From Anodontia alba (Eukaryota; Mollusca; Bivalvia; Lucinida; Lucinidae): a stretch of 64,000 nucleotides of DNA. Location of the stretch: the NCBI GenBank assembly GCA_964016985.1, contig OZ024833.1, forward strand, positions 61,810,963-61,874,962, written 5' to 3'. Shown here in pieces: positions 44,287 through 54,814 of the stretch (positions are counted from its first letter, which is position 1; every line of letters starts with the position of its first letter). The position numbers and the translations under genes are program-made. The notes beneath the pieces are model-generated. The model did not search any database, had not been told where the DNA came from, and was given only the letters and a program-made list of their open reading frames with translations.

Positions 44287-44551
44287 ATTTGGGTTTTACG
44301 GCCCTTTCAAGACTATTTCACTTATATCGAGCCGATCGTTCATCGAAGGTGGGCGAAAACCGGAGAACCCGGAGAAAAACCACCTGACCATCCGTAAGCA
44401 GAACTTGGCTTTCCCACATATGACCCGAGCCAGGCTCGAACCACAGCGGTGAGAAACCTAATGGATCAAGAGTCAACTCTCTTATCCACTAGGCTACGGG
44501 GGCCCGTAACGCCGCATTATGTGGCGTATGATCTGAGTATACACTGTTTGC
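44219..44551. mobile_element. HP67 hairpin split by a SINE
   Basis: Left arm gacaaacattgtcaacccag, atcagacgccgcatt (44219-44254) and right arm gccgcattatgtggcgtatg, atctgagtatacactgtttg (44511-44550) make one hairpin when the SINE is removed. Confidence 0.9.
44255..44508 (-). mobile_element. tRNA-derived SINE (family S1), copy 2
   Basis: 33-base poly-T (minus-strand poly-A tail), then body shared with 35268-35490 (gggttttacggccctttcaa, gtgggcgaaaaccggagaac, cagaacttggctttcccaca), then class II tRNA-like head with box B tgtggttcgagcctgg and box A-like gtagcctagtggataaga. Target duplication acgccgcatt at 44245-44254 and 44509-44518. Confidence 0.93.
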
Positions 44552-44695
44552 TATTATATTAGGCGGAAGAGTTGAGTATTGTAAAATATCCTTTAAATAC
44601 AAAAAAAGAGCAGTTCATGTTCCAAGATAGAAGAATCCACAAATCCACGCGCTAAATCCACCAGCTAATAGGATGTGGTACCAAATTGGGTAATA

Positions 44696-45013
44696 CAGTC
44701 GAACCTCGTTATCTCGAACTCGCTTATTTCGAATTACCGCTTATCTCGAAGTGAAAATCAGGTCCCTGTTTTAACATGAAACTATAACAACAGGTAACAA
44801 AATAATGTGGAAAAGAGGAGAAATTGCTCCTCTTTTCCACATTATTTTATATATATATTTTCAACTTCAGGAGTCAAATTACATATTCATTTGTTAAATG
44901 TTGTTGTTCAATTTATTGCTTTCCTCACTCTCTCGGAGTTGATATGTCGAGGTACGGATATTTCGAAGTATTTCAGTGAGTCCCTTTGAATTCGAGATAA
45001 CGAGAGTCGACTG
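44696..45013 (+). mobile_element. pogo-like MITE P1, copy d
   Basis: TA-flanked, cagtcgaacctcgttatctc / gagataacgagagtcgactg. One palindrome arm is shortened: gaaaagaggagaaattgctc passes straight to ctcttttccacatta. Confidence 0.9.
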
Positions 45014-45212
45014 TACTTTGTATTTGCCGGTGAACTTTGGTCAGAAAAGTTGGTGGAGACAAAATATCTTTTATACCCGCCTGGCAGGCTGCCGCAAAGA
45101 AGAGTGTACATTAAGGGTACTGGATACACTTGGTATTCCGCCGTTTTTACCAGGATGTACTCCTTTTTGTGACTTCCTGTTTGCATTCCTGCACATCAAT
45201 GGCCTTCTGTAA

Positions 45213-45320
45213 AGGCATCTGTCTTAAAAGGAAAGACTCGGGAGCGAATTCTTTCCTTTTAGAGTGGACCCTTTTAGAGGGAGACAAAGCCATTCTGACA
45301 GAGTAACTTCCCCTGAACCG
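45213..45320 (+). mobile_element. AAAGGAAAG hairpin repeat
   Basis: gtcttaaaaggaaagactcg, ggagcgaattctttcctttt, agagtggac: imperfect palindrome, followed by ccattctgacagagtaactt. Confidence 0.7.
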
Positions 45321-45863
45321 ATAATCATTTCCAATTACCCTTTAAGATGCACCCTCCGTTCGTCCTAGTTTTGTATCTTCATACTTACTATAAGGAAACA
45401 TACTTTTCTTGACAAAAGCAAAGTATCGCGTGAAATATCTGATGCAATATTTATAGAGTTATGACCCACGCTCATAACATCTCAAATGTTTACAGAAACA
45501 GTACCATTTCATGTTAGGACGGCGATGTGTCTAATGCAACAGAACTGGTATGCAAAATGTACATATGTATGGTCTTTGGTTTAATCTGTATGGTATCTGT
45601 GTGGTTTGTACATTCGAATCTACGCGTCAGTGTTATATTTTCTAACCTCCTCAAATGAGTTTATCCACATTTGCTGCGATTATACATCTTTGTATTATGA
45701 GGCGTCGAGAACAAAAACAATGGTCATACGATCAATAGTTCGAGAGTTGTTGCCCTTACAAAATCTGCTTCCGGATTATTTTGCCGCCGTGGTTTCCATT
45801 TAGAGGAATGGCAAAGTATAATATGTCGATTTAATATTGTCAAACCATCAGCACAATCAAATA
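45321..45863. other. unassigned sequence
   Basis: No supported feature was seen. Confidence 0.4.
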
Positions 45864-46193
45864 CAGTCGACTCTCGTTATCTCGAATTCCAAGGGACCCT
45901 CTGAAATACTTCGAGATATCCGTACCTCGACATATCAGATTTGCAGAATTGAGGAAAAAATAATTCGAACAACCACATTTAACAAATGTATGTGTAACTG
46001 GACTCTTGAAGTAAGAGATATATTGAAAATATTGTGGAAAAGAGGAGAAATTGCTCCTTAGGAGCAATTTCTCCTCTTTTCCACAATATTTTTGCCTGTT
46101 GTTAAATTTTCATATTAAGGCAGGGACAAGATTTTCACTTCGAGATAAGCGGTTATTCGAGATAAGCGAGGTCGAGATAACGAGAGCCAACTG
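45864..46193 (-). mobile_element. pogo-like MITE P1, copy e
   Basis: TA-flanked, near-identical to 41695-42025. Perfect central palindrome ~46028-46089: atattgtggaaaagaggaga, aattgctcctta, and the reverse. Confidence 0.93.
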
Positions 46194-46353
46194 TACATGT
46201 AGTGCTACATGTAAGAACCTAGGCGTAACACTGTTGTATTACAAGAACCAACAGGATCAAAACAATGTAACGCCCATATGATATTTTAAAAAATGGTCAC
46301 ACAATAGGAAATAAAATTCTTCCTTACAGAGTGAATTAAATAGATCCACATCA

Positions 46354-46631
46354 CATTACGAAAACAGGCATATACAAATATATAGAAAATTTAACCTCAA
46401 AAAACTGAAAATTTTCAGATAAAAACTCTGATATTTTTTCATATTTCTGTTCAAAACATAGATTGTAGGTACTCGTTAGAACCGCCTCACCGAGGCGGCT
46501 CTAACGATACCACAATCTATGTTTTTGAGCAGACATAAGAAAAATAATGTATACCCCTGTAAACCCCAATTTTACTATATAAAAGTGGGGTTTAAGGGAG
46601 TCAAAATTATATAGGCGTGTTTTCGTGATGA
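46354..46631 (-). mobile_element. CATYACG MITE, copy B5
   Basis: 278 bp; right palindrome arm has small losses (ctctaacgataccacaatct). Confidence 0.92.
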
Positions 46632-47222
46632 AGTAGGCCACTTTTCAGAAGAGAACAAAACAATATGATAGAACTGTTTCCTCTGAAAGTGTATCAATTC
46701 CTCTTAGAATAATCCTAGAAGAATATTTTTGCGTATGAGTACTTAATCTCACAATACCAGGTTTCGACATTGTGTGCAAACTCTAAAGTAGTGAATGAGT
46801 TCCAAACACAATACCGACAAACATGTGTAACCCGTTAATACATGTTTTGAAAAAAAATCCCTCTTTGATGATTTTATGTATCTTCATTACAAATGGTGTT
46901 AAGTGCCGTTTGGCACCCATCAAACTTATCCTCGTACTTTAGTTTAGTGTAGTTTCTTTTTCTGGTACTTTGAGACCACTGAACTTATTTGGATGTTTTG
47001 AAACTAGAATATCATTCAGTCATGAGCTTGGAGTTAAGAGCAGTATTGAACGTTAAAGTACTTTACTGGAAGACTCAGTAAAACCGGGCCTGCTAGGCTT
47101 TGCTTCGTTTTGGGACATATTTATCTTCACTAAAGGCGATGTAAATTGTGGTCGCAAAACGTCTCCCCGTACTGCACGTTAGTGTGGTTTATATTTTCTG
47201 GTCCTTTTGGATCACTTAGTTC
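46632..47222. other. unassigned sequence
   Basis: No supported feature was seen. Confidence 0.4.
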
Positions 47223-47517
47223 AGGCCCTAGGTTATAAAACTTCTTTCATGCTCAACTCAGCTGAGCATGGAATTTTCTCTGCTAATAAATATGAAAATG
47301 CCAACCATACTTGGCATTTTCATATTTATTAGCTAATAAATATGAAAATGCCAACCATACTTGGCATTTTCATATTTATTAGCAGAGAAATTTTCATGCT
47401 CAGCTATGTTTCGCAAGAGAGAATTTGCACTTGTTAGTAATTTTAGATTTCGTATTAGCAGGACAAATTTCATGCTCAGCTAATGAGCATGAAAAAAGTT
47501 TTATAACCTCGGGGCCT
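47223..47517. mobile_element. 295-bp compound foldback (AGGCCC / GGGCCT ends)
   Basis: Ends aggccctaggttataaaact / agttttataacctcggggcc are inverted. Next gagcatg blocks (ctttcatgctcaact / gagcatgaaaaaag), then a core in which a 54-bp palindrome (ctaataaatatgaaaatgcc, aaccatactt, ggcattttcatatttattag) occurs twice in tandem at ~47282 and ~47335. Related copies: 51880-52050 and 53371-53822. Confidence 0.92.
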
Positions 47518-48038
47518 GTTTGATGTTTTGGAAATAGAATATTATTCTACCTGCATGCGTGAACAGTTTTGCACTTTACATTGCCATTCATGAACATGCT
47601 TAGTAAACCCAGTCTGCTATTTTCGTTTTTTGATTATTTTACTTACAAAAGTTCTTGGGGTGTTTTGAAATTTGGATGTATTGAAACCAGGATATCACTC
47701 AACCATGCGCTAGAAGAGATAAGCAGTATTGCAAGTTAGTTTACTTTTCATCAACAGACTGGCTGCTGCGATGTTTCCCGCAAGTAAAATTGGTTTAAGC
47801 GCACCGTCTTTTTCTGCTGACCTTTTGAAGGCGGATCACCGCTGCAACTCCACTTTTTCGGTCTGTTATTGCAAATGTGCTAATTTGTCTTGTCATTATT
47901 TGTTCCATAGCGCTTATTCTTTTGATGTCTTGGGAAGGGTGAAGTTCATGACTGTGGCCTTTCTGTCTAAATGCATTATGTTTGAGTAAGCCCTATAGCA
48001 ACTGCTGCAGAGCTTAGTACCGTATTTACCCTAAGTAC
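47518..48038. other. unassigned, R-like fragment
   Basis: 47790-47970 has phrases of repeat R type (gggaagggtgaagttcatga, ctgtggcctttctg). Otherwise nothing recognised. Confidence 0.4.
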
Positions 48039-48051
48039 TCGGACATCTCAA

Positions 48052-48342
48052 GGGGTGGTTGGGTGGTGCGAAGGTGCTGTGTATCTTACATCACTGGGGC
48101 GTCCAGCTGATATTGGCTTACAGTTGGGCAAGACCTGCTATCCTTGTAGCAGGTAAGGGTAGAGGGGGAATGTTTTTATTTCTTCTGTTTCTTCACTTTC
48201 ATTCCTGTTCCTCTTTCTTCCCTGTCCCCCTCTTTCATCTCCTCTACTATCTCTTCTATCTCTTTTCTCCCTTTCTCTGGGAGACGACACAAAATGACCC
48301 TCAAGGGTTGACGTGTCGTTAAACCCCAACACAATCAATCAA
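48052..48342 (+). mobile_element. retroposed SINE-like element with 13-bp target duplication
   Basis: Target duplications tcggacatctcaa at 48039-48051 and 48343-48355. The body contains a pyrimidine-rich stretch and ends in tgtcgttaaaccccaacaca + (atca)n, a typical mollusc SINE tail. The head (ggggtggttgggtggtgcga) lacks clear tRNA boxes, so its RNA origin is not settled. Confidence 0.85.
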
Positions 48343-48435
48343 TCGGACATCTCAACTCCTTACCGTATCTGTTCTAAAATTTGAACTAGTACAATTCACA
48401 ACCCGATGTTGTGTCTAAAAATTGCCCGATGAGTG

Positions 48436-48502
48436 GCAAACAGTGTAGACCCAGATGAGACGCCGCGTTCTGCGGCGTCTCATCTGGGACTATACTGTTT
48501 GC
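48436..48502. mobile_element. HP67 hairpin with paired change
   Basis: Inner arms agatgagacgccgcg / gcggcgtctcatct are perfect, with G in place of C on the left and the matching change on the right. The plus frame reads MANSVDPDETPRSAAS, an artefact of the hairpin. Confidence 0.92.
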
Positions 48503-48743
48503 TCAGGCCTGTCTGTCCGAATACATATGGTAAATACGGTATATTACATTACCTGGATCAAATCCGTAAACGGAAAAAACGGCATATTGATCTCAAGTAT
48601 TCTAAGGAAAGGCAACATTTTTATTTATAGTTATGATTAGAACCACATAAATAATTTAGCAAACATTTTGTTTCTTTATAAGACCGCCCACTGAAAAAAG
48701 AAGAAATCCTACACTAAAAAAGTCGAATCCCAATTGTACTTTG

Positions 48744-48916
48744 GTTACGAAAACACGCCTAATCAAATATATAGAAAATTTCACCTCCAGAAACGGAAAA
48801 TTTTCAGGTAAAAGGTAAAAAAAAAAAAAAAAAAAAAATCCGATATTTTTCATATTTCTGCTCCAAACATAGTTTGTGGGTTCTCATTAGAAACGCCTCG
48901 GCATGTTTTCGTGAAG
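48744..48916 (-). mobile_element. CATYACG MITE, copy B6, half deleted
   Basis: Normal left half (ttacgaaaacacgcctaatc) with a ~22-A run. At the palindrome centre (ttagaaacgcctcg) it fuses directly to the right end (gcatgttttcgtga). Confidence 0.87.
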
Positions 48917-49435
48917 GACAAACTATAGAATATCCGAAATTCAGAGCAATCCGCTTATCCAGTAACCTTCAACTTGCTGACTATAAGTAACTGTAGATGA
49001 TATTTCACCTGTTATTTCATAGAAATAAGGTATGGCATTCCATTCAAACAGGAGACTATTTGGAACCTTTTGTCTGTGAATTCTAGACGACTGACACACA
49101 TTTGTAATCTCCTCTGCTGATTCAGTTCTAAACATTAAGTCTATGTGGAAGTGCAAACAGGTTAAAACGTAAAACCAAAATTCTAAAACTAAGGCAACTG
49201 TTGCACGCTCTGAATAAGAAAGACGGACGTACATGTAGTGTGAAAAGACAGAAATTCCGACACTTAGCACATTATATAGCAAGGATCTGTTTAAGATTTT
49301 GGCACATAAATAGATGGATAAATGACACTGGTAGGTAGTCAGATACCGTATTCATACTAAGTATTTGCAAAGACAAGCCTGAGGAAATAGTAGATCTAAA
49401 TCAGTATCTAAACAGACAGACCTGAGCAAAGAGTG
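48917..49435. other. unassigned sequence; HP67 flank from ~49343
   Basis: ataccgtattcatactaagt at 49345 and acagacagacctgag at 49422 belong to the longer sequence that accompanies HP67 at 48.0-48.5 kb and 61.1 kb. The open frame 48941-49282 (minus) has no recognisable domain. Confidence 0.4.
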
Positions 49436-49474
49436 TAGACCCAGTGGCATCTGCTCAGGGTCTACACTGTTTGT
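49436..49474. mobile_element. HP67, inner stem deleted
   Basis: gcaaagagtgtagacccagt, ggcatctgctcagggtctac, actgtttgt: only the outer arms remain. Confidence 0.8.
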
Positions 49475-49505
49475 CACTTATCCAGCAGTCTTCAGATCAT
49501 AAAAA

Positions 49506-49798
49506 CATCGAGAAAACATACCAATATAATCTTGACCCCCTTAAATCACTTTTATATAGTAAAACTGGGGTTTACAGGGGTATACATTATTTTTCTTATT
49601 TCTGCTAAAAAAAAAACAAAAAAAAAAACATGGATTATGGGTACTTGTTAGAACCGCCTACCGAGGCGGTTCAAACGAGTACCCACAATCTATGTTTTGA
49701 GCAGTAATATAAAAATATCTTTTTTTTTTTTATCTGAAAATTTTCAGTTTTCGGATCTTAAATTTTCTACATATTTAAATAGGCGTGTTTTCGTAATG
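49506..49798 (+). mobile_element. CATYACG MITE, copy A7
   Basis: 293 bp, lengthened by an A-rich insertion inside the left palindrome arm (ctgctaaaaaaaaaacaaaa). Confidence 0.9.
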
Positions 49799-49942
49799 GA
49801 TAGTAAACTGGAATTGTTCAAATTTTACCGTAAGATGCTACATGTAAGGTGTCTGAATACTTAGGGTAAATATGCAACTCCAGCAATTTGATTCTTGTAA
49901 ACACAGTAGAAAGAGCAGTTCTGTAACTTTAGAATTTAACCC

Positions 49943-50176
49943 TTAACCCATTTATGCCGAGTGGGCCCTTCTACCTTAACTCTTTGGACAGGCCCATTTC
50001 TAATAAAAAGGGGATACCTGATCATTTTTTTCTATTATTACCAAGTTTTACAGAAATCCGTGTATTCAATGCAAACAGTGTAGACCCTGATTAGACGCCG
50101 CGTTCTGCGGCGTCTGATCTGGGTCTACACTGTTTGCCAATGTCCCTTTTATGGGGCGCCAGGCAAAAATGGGTTA
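49943..50176 (+). mobile_element. TTAACCCATTTATGCC element with internal HP67, copy 2
   Basis: ttaacccatttatgccgagt / ggcaaaaatgggtta ends; interior ggacaggcccatttctaata; hairpin 50071-50137. Confidence 0.88.
50071..50137. mobile_element. HP67 hairpin, near-consensus
   Basis: gcaaacagtgtagaccctga / cagacgccg region on the left, perfect consensus arm on the right. Confidence 0.9.
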
Positions 50177-50179
50177 CAT

Positions 50180-50630
50180 GTAAAGCGCTAAGCGAAATTG
50201 TAGCAGACGACAAGCTATTTTTTATTCTTATTTCTCAGATAACATAAGACTTGGTATAGCCTAGCTACTAGGCCAATATATAAGTATATTTGTCACTTGT
50301 TTTGTTTACTTATTTTTTTTTTTTTCCATTTACTTTCTACTTTTTGCTTCAATATTTAGATAGTCTATGGGTGAACTTTTCTTCTATAGTTGTCTCTGAA
50401 ATATATTGAAATCCAGACCATATTATCTATAGACTAGCCACAGAGCTCAATAAGCCAAAAAATATATTATAATATTATGTATATTTCTAAGCCTTGGGCA
50501 AGGCTAGACTTGGTATTGCGAGTGAATCGCCTGTAAGGCACACGCTTTACATAAAATACCAAACTTTATTTTCGCTGAAAAAAAAAAAAATGTCGTCTGC
50601 TGCAGTTGTGATCAGCGCTTTAAGGGTTGA
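50180..50630. mobile_element. TTAACCTT/GACGAC MITE, copy 5, interrupted
   Basis: gtaaagcgctaagcgaaatt, gtagcagacgacaa on the left and tgtcgtctgctgcagttgtg, agcgctttaagggttga on the right are inverted. Split at 50257 by the next element. Confidence 0.8.
50257..50506 (+). mobile_element. 250-bp element E250 with 9-bp target duplications, copy 1
   Basis: Flanked by gacttggta (50248-50256 and 50507-50515). Ends tagcctagctactaggcc and gccttgggcaaggcta: TIR core TAGCCT, and each end folds into a mini-hairpin (gcctag/ctaggc; gcctt/aaggc). Interior pairing tagtctat / atagacta. A 9-bp duplication is typical of Mutator-like elements, which is the suggested but unproven affiliation. Confidence 0.88.
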
Positions 50631-51096
50631 CACCTGTGCAATTTATTTAGCATTTACTTTCTATACCGTGAAAGAATTCTGAAATTTTTTAAGATAGCAT
50701 ACACCTGGCATCAATAAATATGATTTTAACACAAATATCCACTAAGATAAATTTATGGTATTACTCAGCAACTTATTAATAAAATAGCACATGGAATAGT
50801 TGTAAAACACCCAACAGTCTACAGCTAAACTTTCAAATGAGATTTAGCCAGTAGATGAGTTGATTCTGCAGTCTAATCTTAAAAGATGTCATTTACAGTT
50901 TATTTTATATACAAACTACGGTATTGGTCTCTTCTGAACTCTTGGTGATTTTTAATTCACTGAGTAAACAGTTGAATCAGCTAAGGGATTCAAAACATCT
51001 CGTAGACGTATCGCCATATTTTGTTACAGAGTAGGCAATTTTTGTGACTTCCAATTGGCTTTCCAGCACGCCAAAAACCGTCAGTAATGGGACATA
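50631..51096. other. unassigned sequence
   Basis: No supported feature was seen. Confidence 0.4.
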
Positions 51097-51372
51097 CATT
51101 ACGAAAACACGCCTATTCAAATATACTGAAAATTTTACCAGCAAAATAATTAAAAATTTTAGATAAAAATTCTGATATTTTTCATATTTCTGCTCAAAAC
51201 ATAGATTGTGGGTACTCGTTAGAACCGCCTCGACGAGGCGGTTCTAACGAGTACCCACAATCTGTTTTGAGCAGAAATAAGAAAAGTAATGTATTCCCAT
51301 GTAAACCCCAATTTTACTATATAAAAAGGGGGTTTCACGAGGTCAAAATTATATAGGCATGTTTTCGTGATG
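51097..51372 (-). mobile_element. CATYACG MITE, copy B7 (intact)
   Basis: 276 bp with complete palindrome (cctcgacgagg centre near 51235). Confidence 0.93.
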
Positions 51373-51879
51373 TAAATAAATAATATTAGCTAATTAAAAT
51401 AATGTTTGTCTTAAATATCTGTTCCCTTACTTAAAAACAAAAAAACTAAATATGAGATCTTAGAATACAGCTATATTGCATAGAATATAGGAAGCGCATG
51501 AAATCAATTACAGGTTTGAATATTCGCCTAATGCTTCTAATCTTTTAAATATAAGATCCCGTAAAATCTAATGCACTGTATCAGATTGTGTTAAGACTTA
51601 GAATAGTGATTGCATAAATTCTGAAATAAATAAAAGAAACTACATGAACATGTTATATTATGTAAACGATAATCTGAAATGAGCAGCGAATTATAGAAAA
51701 ACAAAATTATGAAAAGTAATGGTACAAAGCATAAAACGCATGTACCATGCGAGTTAAAAGAGTGGGCTAGAATTAATTGAACCAGCGCACGCAAAAACAG
51801 TATTTTAACCAAACATGAGTAAATCAAATCAGGACCCAGCTCAACATGCGGTTACATGGAGTCTGATCAGAAGGTCATA
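51373..51879. other. unassigned sequence
   Basis: No supported feature was seen. Confidence 0.4.
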
Positions 51880-52050
51880 TTCACATTACTGACAATCGCA
51901 AATTCCTTTTGCTAAACATAGTTCAGCATGGAAATTTCCCTGCTAATAAATATGAAAATGTCAACTATTATTGCCATTTTTATATTCATTAGCAGAGAAA
52001 ATTTTATGCTCAGTTGAGTTGAACATGAAACAAGTGTTATAATCATGGGG
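51880..52050. mobile_element. compound foldback family, short copy
   Basis: attactgacaatcgcaaatt, agttcagcatggaaatttcc, one palindrome (tgctaataaatatgaaaatg / catttttatattcattagca), then gaacatgaaacaagtgttat. Confidence 0.82.
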
Positions 52051-52372
52051 CTATGTTGTTGAGCCGCACCATATGAAAGCAGGCGGAGAGCGAAAGCCCG
52101 TGTAAACCTTCACACATGCAGTCTAATCATAGAAAGTGTCGGCTTCATAATAATTGGCTTTTGCAATAATACGGACAGGCAATTATCGAAAGGAACTCAT
52201 TTCACTGGTAGCTGTGCAGGCTTATAAGAGTCTTCGATGTTCCGGCCTGGACACCGTGTATTACAGGACGTTTGTTAAACTCTGTTTATGACAAAACTAC
52301 TGGGAAATGTATGCCACATTTTATGGTAGACCGATTTTTTAAGGGGATTGGTGTACATTAAAGCAAACAGAA

Positions 52373-52653
52373 AATCACGAAAACATGCCTATATTATGCT
52401 GACCCCTTAAACCCCAATTTTATATAGAAAAACTGGGGTTTACAGGGGTATATATAGTATTTGTCTTATTTCTGCTCAAAAACATGGATTGTGGGTACTC
52501 GTTAGAACCGCCTTGGCGAGGCGGTTCTAACGAGCACGACACTCTATGTTTTTGAGCAGAAATATGAAAAATATCAGAATTTTTATCTGAAAGTTTTTAT
52601 TTTTTTTGGTGGTAAAATTTTCAGTATATTTGAATAGGCATGCTTTTGTAATG
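52373..52653 (+). mobile_element. CATYACG MITE, copy A8
   Basis: 281 bp; right palindrome arm reads gttctaacgagcacgacact. Confidence 0.92.
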
Positions 52654-52798
52654 AAGCCACAAAAACGTCTCTTGTCAAAAAAGTCGGATTTACCAAGTTT
52701 GCTCTTCATCTTTACTCTATTCCGGGGAATGAGTACCACCTTTCTGTACGAAATACACACATACTGTATGAGCTAGCGCATGATGAAACAAAAACAAA

Positions 52799-52826
52799 AA
52801 AACAAAAAAAAAAAAAAAAAAAAAAA
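52799..52826. repeat. poly-A tract
   Basis: ~26 A directly before the 220-bp MITE remnant. Confidence 0.9.
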
Positions 52827-53008
52827 TACATGTGCGCCCAGCGAAGACCCAGATCAATCTGGGCATCCGCCCAGTCTGATCAGAATCTTCGCAGTCCGCA
52901 TGAAGAAAGCTTTGGTCCTTAGTTATGAGTACTCATTGAGCGCAAAGCGAACACTGATCAGACTGGGCGGATGCCAAGGCTGATCTGAGTCTTCGCCGAG
53001 CGCACATG
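52827..53008. mobile_element. 220-bp MITE, copy 6, ends lost
   Basis: acatgtgcgcccagcgaaga / cttcgccgagcgcacatg. Two inner hairpins: gatcaatctgggcatccgcc and cactgatcagactgggcgga show a ggg/ccc variant in place of gcg/cgc. Confidence 0.82.
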
Positions 53009-53202
53009 CTATTTTGTTGGTTTTTGTCATGTGTTGGCTCATACATGTATAACAGTAAGTCTAAAAAGATAAAACACTAAATGAGGATTGTGTCTTTCGA
53101 TGCTACAAAAAGTCTTGAGACATCTAAATAAGAGTAACCGCGACACTTTCAAAGAAGACAACACTTTTAAAATTGATTTTTCTTCCTTCAGTTATGGGAT
53201 CT

Positions 53203-53264
53203 AGTCTAATAGGAAAACATTTGCTCCCAAGGGGAGTACGTGTTTTCCTTTAAAAGCAGACAGC
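53203..53264 (+). mobile_element. AAAGGAAAG hairpin repeat, clear copy
   Basis: atctagtctaataggaaaac, atttgctcccaaggggagta, cgtgttttcctttaaaagca: palindrome centred on cccaaggggag. Confidence 0.75.
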
Positions 53265-53370
53265 AAAATTACATGACATGTACCTTTATAAGACAACTAC
53301 CTTATCACATCAACCACTAAAATCAATTTCAAAGGTGGCTGTCTTACACAGGTTTTACTGTATCTCAAAT

Positions 53371-53822
53371 TACTAACAATTGCAAAGTCTTTCTCGCTAC
53401 ACATAGCAGAGCATGGAATTGTCTCTGCGAATAAATATGAAAATGCAAACTATTGTTGGCATTCTCATGTTCATTAGCAGAGACCATTACGAAAACACGC
53501 CTATTCAAATATACTGAAAATTTTACCACAAAAAAAAAACGAAAAATTTCAGATAAAAATTCTGATATTTTTCGTATTTCTGCTCAAAACATAGATTGTG
53601 GGTACTCGTTAGAACCGCCTCGGTGAGGCGGTTCTAACGGGTACCCACAATTTATGTTTTTGAGCAGAAATAAGAAAAATAATGTATACCCCTGTAAACC
53701 CCAGTTTTACTATATAAAAGTGGGGTTGAGGGGGGTCAAGATTATATAGGCATGTTTTCGTGATGCAATATCATGCTCTGCTGAGTTGAGCATGAAAAAA
53801 GTTTTATACCCTCGAGGCCAGG
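53371..53822. mobile_element. compound foldback family, copy split by a MITE
   Basis: Left part attactaacaattgcaaagt ... ttcattagcagaga (to 53484); right part atcatgctctgctgagttga ... gttttataccctcgaggcc (from ~53770). Removing 53485-53765 restores the order of 51880-52050. Confidence 0.87.
53485..53765 (-). mobile_element. CATYACG MITE, copy B8, nested in a foldback
   Basis: 281 bp, intact. Shows that CATYACG elements moved after the foldback family spread. Confidence 0.93.
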
Positions 53823-54445
53823 TAATATGTGCCACCTATGTGTACGTATTCAACACATAATATACGTCAGTAAGTGTTACATGCTGTCTTCAGAATAAGA
53901 TAAAGCACTAAAAGAAGTTTTCTCTTTCTATGCTACAAAAAGCGTGAACATCTAATTAAGCGATTCTCTTTTGCCCTACGGGAGAAAACCACCTACAATG
54001 TAGGTGTCTTGAGACTTTTAAATGACACTTTATATTACGGGAAAGAAAGACATTTGTACATTGATTATAGGTTAGTCGACTAACTTATCAATATCCAGAC
54101 GTTCATTTCGGTACGGATAATTGAAACTAGCTGTTGACCTTCTTACCGATTAACTTCCTGTCATGATTATGTATCAGGATTGGCTAAGGAAATATATGAC
54201 TTGCGAATAGCCAGATAAGCTAAGAAACCTGCGCTTTCCTTCCTGGAACGTTACTATTTACCGTATACAAATTATAGCAACCAACTAACCGGCGCATTTT
54301 TTTGGTTGCAAATGTTTCCTTTCTCAAGTATGACATTCATACATCAAGTAGTCTTCAAGATATGAGGAAAAAGCATGGAAGTGCGAAATATAGGTCAGAT
54401 ATCGAGGCCAATCTTGGTGCCTCATGGAACCAGCATACGTACATA
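53823..54445. other. unassigned sequence
   Basis: No supported feature was seen. Confidence 0.4.
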
Positions 54446-54814
54446 CAGTCGAACTTCCTTGGCTCGAACATCCTTGGGACCGTAGAAATTTGTTCGAAAC
54501 ATGGGTAGTTCGAGTCACTGAGTGTTGATATAGCAGCAGGTCAGGAAGCAGATGGGAATAATTTAAGGAAGTATTTTGATCTGCTATATAAAAATGTATG
54601 TTGGGCGTACTCATTAGATTCGCCTCGATGAGGCGATTCTAATGAGTAAACACAACATACATATCATGATGAAATAAGAAAATTTCACAAAAAAAAAAAT
54701 CCCCAAATATTTGTTTTCTGCAGCTATCATTAGAATTTCGCAGGGACGCGAAAACGAGTTCGAATTAACCATGGTAAATGAGCCCTCGGTATTCGAGCTA
54801 TTGAGGTTCCACTG
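54446..54814 (+). mobile_element. pogo-like MITE P2, complete copy
   Basis: TA-flanked. cagtcgaacttccttggctc / gagctattgaggttccactg. Central palindrome 54597-54664: atgtatgttgggcgtactca, ttagattcgcctcg / tgaggcgattctaatgagta. Confidence 0.9.

Noticed and set aside
48138..48338. Arg/Glu-rich minus-strand ORF
   Set aside because: It is the complement of the pyrimidine-rich body of a SINE-like insertion.
54324..54614. 96-codon minus-strand ORF
   Set aside because: Its C-proximal half lies outside and its N-proximal half inside a P2 MITE; no domain seen.
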